This document shows, in pieces, positions 10,768 through 19,894 of a stretch of 21,720 bases of DNA. The DNA is taken from NCBI GenBank assembly GCA_051530055.1, contig JBMGUZ010000048.1:1-21720 (forward strand), given 5' to 3'. The notes beneath the pieces were generated by a model, which was not told the origin of the DNA, made no database searches, and worked only from the letters and a program-made list of their open reading frames with translations. How positions within the stretch are numbered: the first letter of the stretch is position 1; each line of letters begins with the position of its first letter. This DNA is from Neoechinorhynchus agilis (lineage: Eukaryota > Acanthocephala). Made by a program: the position numbers and the translations under genes.

Positions 10768-10923
10768 CCTTTGCTATTTATGAAGATACAGTAAAATATG
10801 TGATAAAGATGGGGCTTTTAAGATGAGCTTTAAAAAATCAGAATGCCAATGATGGTTCACGTCCGCACGTCTTCCACGAAATGTCACAGTTTCTCCTTGC
10901 GCCGTTTAATATTAGAAACTATT
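10768..10923. other. Unique strip between satellite and right arm
   Basis: About 155 nt not repeated elsewhere in the window except for the short forkhead relic inside it. It joins the right arm at 10924, in mid LINE sequence. Confidence 0.5.
10874..10906 (+). pseudogene. Relic of forkhead gene 3' coding end
   Basis: Thirty-three nucleotides (CCACGAAATGTCACAGTTTC and on) match 14810-14842 of forkhead copy 2 with one difference. They encode the conserved HEMSQFLL-PF piece of the C-terminal domain in the same orientation. The upstream ATGGTTCACGTC may be a further decayed match to ATGGTTTGTCACGTC. It lies 17 nt outside the right arm and is not part of it, so it marks another, mostly lost copy or a break-repair scar. 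Confidence 0.75.
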
Positions 10924-12492
10924 AAACGATCAAATCATTCCATCCGAAAGAGGCGTTCAACAGAAATACTCATTGGTTTCGCGCTCACAGTGAACGAATT
11001 TGCGCATTATCTTGATTCGGAATTCAACGCCTTTTATGTGGACGATGCTGCGCTGGGAGGCGATCCCCAGGTAGTTCTTGATAGAGGCAAGGAAGCTGGG
11101 CATTTTGAATTGAACACAGAAAAATGCGAAATTCTATTCTGTAATATAGAGAAGGACCCTGCAAAAGGCGTAATAATGCGTGACTTTGAAAGTCGGGATA
11201 GAAATGGTCGATTTAGACCGGCTTAAGCTTTTGGGCAGTTGCGCATTTGATGGGAATGTAGAAAACGAAATTAACAGCCTTCTAAAGAAATTATCGGTGC
11301 TTTGCGATAAGGTCTGTGAGCTTGGATCACACGAGGTTCTGTCCTTGATAAAGGATACCCTCTTCATCTTGAAGTTCCTCGCCGTTTTTCAAGCACAAGG
11401 TTCAGCGTGGCAATCTAGATAACAGATTGAAGGACTGTCTCGAGCAAGTTTTAAATGTCCAGCTGTCAGAAGAGGCATGGCGACAAGCTTCTTTGCCTGT
11501 ATCTTCTGGCGGGCTGGGTATCCGGAAAACAGCAGACATATTCCTGCCCGCATCTTTAGGCTCCTATGGGGGAAGCGCAGTTCAACGCATTTTGAAAGAT
11601 GCGTATCGTCTTGATAGGCATTTTGAAGAGGGAATCAGTGAGTGGTGTACACTGACCAACTCCGGTCGCCAAAAACAATCTGCGTGGGCATCTCGCCGCA
11701 AGTGTTCAAAGCTCTCTCTTATCAGACTCAAACGACGACGTTGCCCGTGCCAGGTTGTTGGCAGTCTCCAGTAGAGAATCCACGGTCCCGCTGGCATCCG
11801 AGGGTACTATCCCACGAGGCAAAACGGGCCGGAGTTCAATGAGACTGGGACTACCGATGTGTCATCCCCAGCGTTGCCGCTGCGGTGCAAATGTGGATTC
11901 GTCGGGATGCCATGGTCTCATCTGTTGAAAATCAGCCGGTAGATTCGCAAGACATTCTGAAATTAACATGGTGCTGAGCCGGGCACTTGTTACGCCTCAA
12001 ATACCCCAATATTTTGGAACCAGCCCACCTCTGTTCCATGGCAGGAGGGTAAATGCCTCCTCTGGGACGCCACTGTGTCGATACACTCGCAACCAGCAAT
12101 CCAAAGTTCTGGGTGGTTCAAGCTGGAGGTGCAGCGAACGCTGCGGAATGACGGAAAACGGCGAAATACCTCGATTTAGCCAATGTACCTACGGATCTCT
12201 TGATTGCGAGGCTCCTCAACTTCTGAAGGATGTGAAGCGACGCCTTCAGGTTATAACCGGCGATCCAAGGTCAGGTCAAAACCTGGTTATAAAATATCAG
12301 CACCGCCGGGTTGAGAGGCAACATTGCGAGCATTCGGGCGACAATCGAGGACGGCGAATAATTATGTTTATATCTTCAAGTGAGCGTGTATGTTACATTC
12401 AGGTTCTGGTAATAAAAGTTAATTTCATTATTAAATTCTCCAGAAAAAATAGAAAAAAAGATTCGACAAGTTGGTAGGCGATTACCAGTTTG
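10924..12492 (+). mobile_element. Broken LINE-like retrotransposon fragment, right arm
   Basis: Mirror copy of the left-arm element. It contains the GVQQ segment, catalytic YVDD at 11035-11046, the SLPVSSGGLGIR region near 11490, the LGLP...Cys region near 11840-11940 and VKRRLQVITGDPR near 12230. It is non-functional: several frame breaks and no 5' half. It is cut exactly at the inverted-repeat edge, whereas the left copy continues further into the RT. The 3' boundary at about 12492 is where the sequence shared with the third forkhead unit starts, so the element sits immediately upstream of that unit. Confidence 0.7.
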
Positions 12493-12799
12493 AAGGTTGA
12501 TGAGAACTGGCTAAAAAATTAATGATAACTTATTGATCATTCAATTTAGCAAAGTCGACCGTTTAGGAAAATACTAATTTGAGAGATGATAAAATTAGAA
12601 TTATACCGAAAAGAAGCCATCAATGCTCGCCAAATGCCAAAAATAAGATACAATAAAGAATATCAGTGATCTAATTTTTAAAAATCGAAGCTCTTAACAA
12701 CAAATCATAGAAAAGCAAAACGAGATGACATCCAAAACAAATTCGCTTAGGTACAAAGTTCAATCAAAAAAACAAAGTTGATGTTTTCGAATTGGGGAG

Positions 12800-12807
12800 T
12801 ATAAATA
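12800..12807 (+). promoter_or_regulatory. TATA box, forkhead copy 2
   Basis: TATAAATA in GGGGAGTATAAATACGATTC. A start near 12825-12835 would give a 5' UTR of about 135 nt. The surrounding 470 nt are shared almost exactly by all three copies. Confidence 0.6.
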
Positions 12808-12966
12808 CGATTCACTCATTCAATCAAGAAAGTTCGAACATAGAATCTTTCAATCGTCTCCAAGATTTCGGTCGATTATAGCGATCAATTCGAAGAACAT
12901 TTAAGTCGAATTCCTTCTTTATTAATATGAATTAAATTCATTTTTAATCTGACTTTTCCAATTTAG

Positions 12967-14972
12967 ATGTCTGATTCCAGGAAAAGCTCTACTCATTCTC
13001 ATGATGATGGTGATGAATCGTATCAAGGAAATAGAAATCAACGGATCGAAGGAAATTCATCAGAAACCAGTGAAGAATCGATTATTCTTATTGGTGCAAA
13101 GGGTCGACGAATAAATGCGTGGGGGCCGTACACCTACGCGGATTTGATCGCAAAAGCAATCCAAAGCAGCCCCGAAAAGAGGCTGAAACTACGTGAAATT
13201 TATTCATGGCTGGAGGACAACAATTTATATTTTAATTATCGAATGGGCCCCGTCGAAAGTAGGCCTTGGAAGGTAAGTTTCCCATAACTTAAAATTTTTA
13301 TGGCCGCCGATATTGTATTTAGAACGCAATTCGACATTGCCTTACGATAAACAAAAAATTCGTTAAAATCGAGGACGACGATAATCCGAGAAGATCTTGG
13401 TGGACCATTGACCCGAATTACAGGGAGCCAGAACCCAAAAGACCGGGCCGAAAACGTACAAATCCTGGATCAATGAACGATGATCGGAACAAACGGGCCC
13501 GGTCCTCATTTGAACCGAGAGATTTCGTTCATGCAGCACCCCATGAAATGAACAGGACGGTGGAAAATTCGAACGCAGCTAATTTAGTCCAAGGAATCTG
13601 TAATAACAGTACCAATATTGGAAATCGAAATGAACAGTTGGGTTTTGGGAATATGGCACCCAATGGATATTTTCCAAATCAAACTTTGAACTTGGCGAAC
13701 AACCACCGAGTGGAAAATACGAATGCAACTAATTTAGTCCAAGGAATCCACAATAACAGTACCAATATTGGAAATCGAAACGAACAGTTGGGTTTTTGGA
13801 ATATGGCACCCAATGGATATTTTCCAAATCAAAATTTGAACTTGGCGAACAACCACCGAGTAGAAAACACGAACGCAGCCTATTTTGTCCAAGGAATCTG
13901 TAATAACAGTACCAATATTGGAAATCGAAATGAACAGTTGGGTTTTGGGAATATGGCACCCAATGGATATTTTCCAAATCAAAATTTGAACTTGGCGGAG
14001 AACCATCGAGTAGAAAACGCGAACGCAGCTAATTTAGTCCAAGGAATCCACAATAACAGTACCAATATTGGAAATCGAAATGAACAGTTGGGTTTTGGGA
14101 ATATGGCACCCAATGGATATTTTCCAAATCAAACTTTGAACTTGGCGAACAACCACCGAGTGGAAAATACGAATGCAACTAATTTAGTCCAAGGAATCCA
14201 CAATAACAGTACCAATATTGGAAATCGAAACGAACAGTTGGGTTTTGGGAATATGGCACCCAATGGATATCTACCAAATCAAAATTTGAACTTGGCGAAC
14301 AACCACCGAGTGGCAAATACGAACGCAGCTGATTTAGTCCAAGGAATCTACAATAACAGTACCAATATTGGAAATCGAAATGAACAGTTGGGTTTTGGGA
14401 ATATGGCACCCAATGGATATTTTCCAAATCAAAATTTGGACTTGGCGGAGAACCACCGAGTGGCAAATACGAACGCAACTTATTTAGTCCAAGGAATCGA
14501 CAATAACAGTACCAATATTGGAAATCGAAACGAACAGTTGGGGTTTGGGAATATGGCACCCAATGGATATTTTCCAAATCAAAATTTGAACTTGGCGAAC
14601 AACCACCGGATCATTGATTTCGGAACACAGCAGAATAGCGCACCCGTCGAAAACATTAACATTGGAGGAAATGATGGAAATTTCAGATATGGCAATACAG
14701 CGATTCTCCAAAACGGATTAAGTATTCAAGCTAATCAACGAGTCAACAATAGCAATCAGGCTAGTCAAATGGTTTGTCACGTCAATATTTGCGTTGATCC
14801 GAATCACTCCCACGAAATGTCACAGTTTCTCCTTGTGCCGTTTTGTCAAAGATGCGGCGAAATAAAAGCCTTAAACTCAGGAGTTCTAATCTCGCAGGAG
14901 CAAGCGATGATCGCTCTCCAAAACTACAACATTAACCAACAAAATAACAATCAATTCAATCCAATTGGATAA
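12967..14972 (+). CDS. FoxO-like forkhead transcription factor, copy 2 (7 repeats)
   Basis: Exon 1 is 12967-13272, the intron 13273-13322 (50 nt, phase 0), and exon 2 13323-14972. The product is 651 aa. Domain order matches copy 1: acidic Ser-rich N-terminus, FoxO-type forkhead domain at about 49-135 split by the intron after WK, basic KRPGRKR, repeat block 182-531 and a 120-aa C-terminal domain. It differs from copies 1 and 3 by Gln for Tyr at residue 66 (AIQSSPEKR) and has Phe for Leu in the C-terminal LVPFCQRC. All seven repeats are full 50-aa units. The frame is open throughout and promoter, splice sites and poly(A) signal are present, so it looks functional. The LINE fragment lies directly upstream of the shared promoter region. 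Confidence 0.88.
13560..14609 (+). repeat. Coding tandem repeat, 7 units, forkhead copy 2
   Basis: Exactly seven 150-bp units (350 codons), none with the 6-nt deletion. Unit order is not a simple subset of copy 1: the AAYFVQGIC and ANAANLVQGIH units are adjacent here (3 and 4) but at positions 9 and 11 in copy 1. Unit 2 has Trp for Gly (LGFWNMAP). Confidence 0.95.
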
Positions 14973-15050
14973 AGGTTATCGGACGGCAATCGTTATGCTC
15001 AACCGAAAAGAGCGCATTCAAACAAACCGAAACTCAGCTTTTAAGCATAC

Positions 15051-15056
15051 AATAAA
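15051..15056 (+). terminator. Poly(A) signal AATAAA, forkhead copy 2
   Basis: AATAAA in CATACAATAAATATTTCG, 78 nt after the stop codon. Confidence 0.6.
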
Positions 15057-15469
15057 TATTTCGTTCATCATTGCAACCCAATCGAGCAAAACAATAATTC
15101 AAAAACAAATCGATCAAAACGAAGAGCATTTCTCAAATATCGAATTATTTTAGTATCCACTCGGAAATTGTACGCAGCGTTTAGATTCATGCGAAAAAAG
15201 TATTATTAAAAAACACAAGAACTCTGGGAAAAGTTTAATATTGGAAACAAACTACAAATCATTCATTTAAAAAACGCATTCACAATGCTAAAAAGTATAT
15301 AAATCTCTGAAGGAAAATTAAATTAGAGGTAAGATATTAGCGTCCATTGTTCGTTCTGATTCATAATTGTTCAAGCGGCCAGATTTTTTCGCATTTGTTG
15401 TTTAAAAGTCGAAAAAATCCATTGAAAAAGTAAAGTTTCCTGGCGACAGATTTAAGATCGATCGAATGT

Positions 15470-15540
15470 TGCATTGGACGGATACCGAACCCGGGTCTTT
15501 AGCGTAGCAATCACGAATTCTACCATTCAACCACCAATGC
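15470..15540 (-). pseudogene. tRNA-Gly(GCC)-like relic, right arm
   Basis: Reverse-complement twin of 168-238 with no difference seen over 71 nt. The acceptor stem is intact and the anticodon stem broken. It was carried along by the arm duplication. Confidence 0.7.
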
Positions 15541-15773
15541 TCTTGAACTCTCATCTCCGTGAAAAATCTACTTTTACGTTTTTGTGCTGCGCTAATATTT
15601 TGTAGGAGACTAAATTCGTTTTCTTTAATCGCTCAACACAGCCGGCAGCAAATAATTTTCGCAGAAAATGCACCAAAACAGGAATAAGTTCACTTTCGAG
15701 AATAATTGGGATTAGAGCAACCGTTTACTTACAAATCTCTTTAGAAATCATTCTCATAAGATTATTTCTCAAA

Positions 15774-17386
15774 TTACAATCTAATCTTTTTGTTTTTCTC
15801 TTTATCATTCTCCAAAGCTTCACGATGACGCTTTCTATTAGTCGCGTTCAATTCATTTGTACGTTCAGGATTCTCAGCAATCCGCTGCTCTGCTCCTTCT
15901 TCATTGCCGTTAAGGATTTCGACGACGGTTTCTCCGCGCTCCACATTCCCGAAAAGAGACGAATATGCCGATTGCAACTGAGTTGGATTCGAACTCGTTG
16001 ACTGCAATGGAATCCCCTCCGATGCCATGATGGGCATCAATGTTTTTTCGACAAAATCAATAGCTTTTTTAAGCGTAATGGCTCTCAGCGGTCGTCCACG
16101 TTGAAATTCTTTTACGATAACAATCGATTTGTAAAACATTCTTCGGTCTTTACCTGATAAAAATATCTTGAGAAGATATTTTACGACGGATAAAAACTTA
16201 CAATGAGCATGTTGCTTCCGAACTTCTCTTAAGAAAATCTTTATCGTTGGAATCATAGAACCCAATTCCTGCTCAGCCTGTGCTCTGCTCATTCCCAGAA
16301 TTTCTATAAGAGCGTTAAACCGGATTTTTTGTCCTAAAATCTTACCTTCTTCATTCAAAATATTATTTGGTTGAAGAGTTGGTTCCATGTAGACCGGATC
16401 TTGAGATTGATTAAATGCAGCGTTTGAATTTGTAAATCTTATCGCCGATTCTTGGAGATGATTACGGCCATATTCGGAAAAGTTTGATTCAACTTTTAGC
16501 GGTTGGGAAATTTCGGGATTAAAAAACTGTGTTTGTTGCTCGACATTTCTTTGAGTGTCAAATACACCCACAGGATGGAGTTGTTGCCGTTGACCGGTGA
16601 AATCAATCGGCTGATCACTGTACATCGACATATTTGATTGATTGAGTGGTCGAGACTGATTAGGTGCGTAATCCACTTCATATTGATTCAATTGATGGAT
16701 CGGATGCTGTTGACTAATTGGGTTATAGCGATTCGGCTGTCTTGCTTGATATAATCGCTGACTTTGGAGCGTTGGATTTAGTATTCTCGGTGATTGCCAG
16801 ACTTGGTCCGATCTTTGAGGTTGATTTGGCGGAAATGTCGGCTCAAATTGAGTGCATTGGCCGATCTGTTGGGTTTGATTGTAAAAGAACGAACTTTCAT
16901 ATTGATTTGATTGGTCGATCGAATGCTGTTGATTCGTTGTGTGATAGTTTTGCATGCCATGTTCGTTTCGTTGGCATTCGAACATTGGGCCTTGCTGTTC
17001 AAATTGATTAAATTGACCAATTGATTGGTCTGATTGTGTAGCGTTCGGCTGCATTTGGTTACTTAATTGTTGGTGTGGTTCATAGTAGTCGGTCGTTGTA
17101 TGTCTCATTTCTGGTCCAGTTGCTCTTCGATTCGCCCATAAATACCTCGACTGATTTACCATTTCATTTAATAAATCCAACACTGATTTATAGTACTGAG
17201 AGAGATTGCGAGATTGGGTATATAAATCCTCTTCGGTACACTTCAGGGATTCGCCGTGTGGACTTTTACACAGCTCCATAATATTTTGTCTATAATAAAA
17301 CCGATCGGCATTGTGAAGATATCGCGATAAAAGACTACTTACATCGTTTTGGTAACATAAAGACGATTCTCGTAAGCTATTTCCAT
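15774..17386 (-). CDS. Gln/Asn-rich nuclear-looking protein of unknown function
   Basis: A long frame runs 15774-17396 but opens with GTG, not ATG. An ATG at 17386 in another frame reads MEIAYENRLYVTKT and joins the main frame exactly if a 53-nt intron (17342-17290, GTAAGTAG...TTATTATAG) is removed, giving TIQNIMELCKSPHGE. I prefer this start; the alternative is the internal ATG at 17279. A second likely intron, 16201-16154 (48 nt, GTAAGTTTT...TTATCAG), is in frame without stops. A third possible one, 16345-16304 (42 nt), is less sure. With the first two removed the product is 503 aa. The middle is Gln/Asn/Tyr-rich with loose NQYE-type repeats (prion-like). A helical region follows (GMSRAQAEQELGSMIP, KSIVIVKEFQRGRPLRAITL). 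The C-terminus is basic (NRKRHREALENDKEKNKKIR), likely a nuclear signal. I recognise no family. Confidence 0.7.
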
Positions 17387-17459
17387 TTGAATTCACTTTG
17401 TAGATCGTTGAGTTGTAAGCGATGATTTTTGTAAAAACATTGAATATTTCCTATTCTTA

Positions 17460-18604
17460 CCATTCCGATAGAACCACAAATATTGGCAATTACATAATTA
17501 TTGTTGCCATCTTTGTTTAAATTTAAAACAAATAACAAGGAAGCAAGTCTTTATATTTGCGTATTTTTATTTGTGCATAAATTCCTTTATTTACTCATTG
17601 AAACATTTGGAGATCAATGCTTTAAACATTCTTGCACAAACAAACGCTATATTTTTTGGATGTACTGCTCCAAATACTGAGCTTGATTTTTTTATCAAAT
17701 GAATCAAGATAACGTTTATGGATTTTATGTTGCAATATCACTGATGAAGTGCGAATCGACTAGGATTTTAGATGTATTGAAAATGAGTTCTTGGAGTAAA
17801 AACAATTTCGTGACAGTTGAGTTGAAGAATTTCAGATGAATTTCTCTTATTTACTTAGGTCAAGAAAGTTAAAGGAAAGTAAAAAGGAAGCGAATGCTGC
17901 CACAAATTGTCAACCAACGAAGTATTTTCCTTTGTTGCCACAACTAATTTTTTACTTTTCGTCTCATTCAAATGGTCTTTGAAAGTATCGTGAATTTATG
18001 TCTAAACTTTATTGTCAATAGAAAAACGTAGAAATCAATTCTTTAGATTAAAAACGCTCTCATTTTATTTCACTAGGAATATAACGATCAACCTTAGAAG
18101 TCTCCGAATAAGTTTATCTGCTTTTAAAAAGGGTTGAAAAATGAAATTCGCCAATAATTTCAATCAGTCGGGAGTTTCTGGGAAATGCGGCAAATAATTC
18201 CCTACCAAGACTTATTCACAAAAATCTTAAATGGCAAAAAACAATTTAATTCTGTATTAAATCCAATTAATCTTTTCAAATTATAGTTTCATAAAAAAAT
18301 CAAAATTCAAAAAAAAATATTATCAATGGTTTAGGTGTCCAACATTGCAGCTGGATTTAATCATCGCTTCGGAAATATGCCGATGATAACCAGAAATGTC
18401 TTAAAAAAACGAGCAATTTCAAATCGCATTTGCGAGAAAAAAAAAGAATCAATCCCCCTAAACAATGAAATTTTCCCACGTTTCTTAAACTGGTTTTTAT
18501 ATCTTTATCGGGCCTAATAAAATTACTTCAATTTTATGCCAATATAAAAACATGAATAATTCAATCTTGAAACAAGGTAAAGATTAAGGCGACTTGGAGA
18601 AGGG
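17460..18604. other. AT-rich intergenic region
   Basis: No supported gene. A GTAAGAATAG donor-like site at about 17460 (minus strand) may belong to a 5' UTR intron of the Gln/Asn-rich gene, ending near 17396. An open stretch at 18335-18517 lacks an ATG start and resembles nothing I know. Confidence 0.4.
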
Positions 18605-18785
18605 TAAAAAATAATGTCTATATAGCAGAATTTTTTTTTATTATCTCATTGTAAAAGGGTTTTATCTTCTCCTATAGATATTTTTTAATAAAACATCGAA
18701 GAGATTGCAACATTTATAAATCTTAAATATTGATAAATCCGATTTTTTTTCGGTTGAACGCAAAGCTGCAAAATTCTTAAATTCC
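18605..18785. repeat. Direct repeat unit A
   Basis: About 180 nt matching 18936-19114 at roughly 80-85% identity. The core TTTTTTAATAAAACATCGAA continues as GAGATTGCAACATTTATAAA in both. No coding content. Confidence 0.85.
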
Positions 18786-18935
18786 AATAATTAATTTTTA
18801 CAAATAAAAAAGCACCCGAAAAATCTGCCGGTAAATCGAATTGATTACAAAATTAATCTTTATAATTTCGATACGAACTTTAGAAATAAAAAACTCGTTG
18901 CACATTCACATCAGCATACTTTAAATTCTTTAAAT

Positions 18936-19114
18936 TAAAAAATAATGTCTAAGTAACTGAAATCTTTTCTAATATCTCATTGAAAAAGGGGTTTATCTTC
19001 TTTTATAGAAATTTTTTAATAAAACATCGAAGAGATTGCAACATTTATAAATCTTAAACATCAATAAATCCGATTTTTTAGGTTGAACGCAAAGTAGAAA
19101 AATTCTAAAATTTC
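18936..19114. repeat. Direct repeat unit B
   Basis: Second copy, starting 331 nt after unit A. The 150 nt between the units is not repeated. The pair could be two solo copies of an old non-autonomous element or a local duplication; no terminal structure or target duplication was recognised. Confidence 0.85.
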
Positions 19115-19224
19115 AAACCGGACTAAAAAAAGTCGAACTGCAAGAAGTTTCGCAAGACGCAACGAATAACCAAGAGTTTTTGAAGAACACGTAAATACAG
19201 CTGATCCTAATCAGGTGCCCGTAG

Positions 19225-19395
19225 AGCCCGGACGGTAGCCGAACTCGCGAGAACCACAGAAATTTTGTTGAGCAACAGTTCAAGAATTCTGATGTGCGGA
19301 TTGACCGAGCCGTTAGTGATTCGAGTGGGCAACTGGCTAAGCTAATTCACTTGTTCATCATGTACCAAAGAGTCCGGTATTGCCGCGATTGGTAA
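19225..19395 (+). other. GC-richer open fragment of unknown origin
   Basis: The block 19190-19416 is clearly richer in GC than its AT-rich surroundings. One frame stays open for 56 codons and looks protein-like (NFVEQQFKNSDVRIDRAVSD, then SSGQLAKLIHLFIMYQRVRY) but has no good start. It may be a piece of a transposable element or a lost exon. It ends about 20 nt before the third forkhead unit. Confidence 0.25.
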
Positions 19396-19727
19396 ACCAA
19401 TAAAAAAAGTGCTCAAAAGGTTGATGAGAACTGGCTAAAAAATTAATTAATGATAACTTATTGATCATTCAATTTAGTAAAGTCGACCGTTTAGGAAAAT
19501 ACTAATTTGAGAGATGATAAAATTAGAATTATACCGCAAAGAAGATATCAATGCTCTCCAAATGCCAAAAATAAGATACAATAAAGAATATCAGTGATCA
19601 AATTTTTAAAAATCGAAGCTCTTAACAACAAATCATAGAAAAGCAAAACGAGATGACATCCAAAACAAATTCGCTTAGGTACAAAGTTCAATCAAAAAAA
19701 CAAAGTTGATGTTTTCGAATTGGGGAG

Positions 19728-19735
19728 TATAAATA
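19728..19735 (+). promoter_or_regulatory. TATA box, forkhead copy 3
   Basis: TATAAATA in the same context as the other copies, 160 nt before the upstream edge of the start codon region. Confidence 0.6.
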
Positions 19736-19894
19736 CGATTCACTCATTCAATCAAGAAAGTTCGAACATAGAATCTTTCAATCGTCTCCAAGATTTCGGT
19801 CGAATATAGCGATCAATTCGATGGACATTTAAGTCGAATTCCTTCTTTATTAATATGAATTAAATTCATTTTTAATCTGACTTTTCCAATTTAG

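Larger units (their letters stand above)
10924..15707. repeat. Right arm of large inverted repeat
   Basis: Reverse-complement partner of 1-5373. The inner edge is sharp: AAACGATCAAATCATTCC is shared, and the preceding base differs. Position 15707 pairs with window position 1, so the homology may continue beyond what can be compared. The outer edge seen is 66 nt from the stop codon of the neighbouring Gln/Asn-rich gene. Confidence 0.95.

Noticed and set aside
8575-10794. Recurring 60-100 aa frames inside the satellite
   Set aside because: They repeat with the 186-bp unit, are broken whenever unit length shifts, and resemble no protein.
14965-15153. 62-codon frame after the copy 2 stop codon
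   Set aside because: It lies over the 3' UTR and poly(A) signal and is not kept as a frame in copy 3.
1-15707. The whole inverted repeat as one giant DNA transposon with long terminal inverted repeats
   Set aside because: No transposase, no visible terminal motif or target duplication, and the outer ends are not both in view. The contents are ordinary genes and old element pieces.
16334-16345. A 12-nt GTAAGATTTTAG that looks like a complete intron
   Set aside because: Too short for spliceosomal removal. The same donor with an acceptor at 16304 gives a more plausible 42 nt.
16718-17020. Two frames of 80-97 codons overlapping the Gln/Asn-rich gene
   Set aside because: Shadows of the low-complexity CAA/AAT-rich sense sequence.
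17394-17396. GTG as start codon of the Gln/Asn-rich gene
   Set aside because: A nuclear gene is unlikely to start at GTG, and a nearby ATG exon joins the frame across a good 53-nt intron.
18335-18517. 60-codon plus-strand frame
   Set aside because: It starts with GTG, lies in AT-rich intergenic DNA and matches nothing I know.
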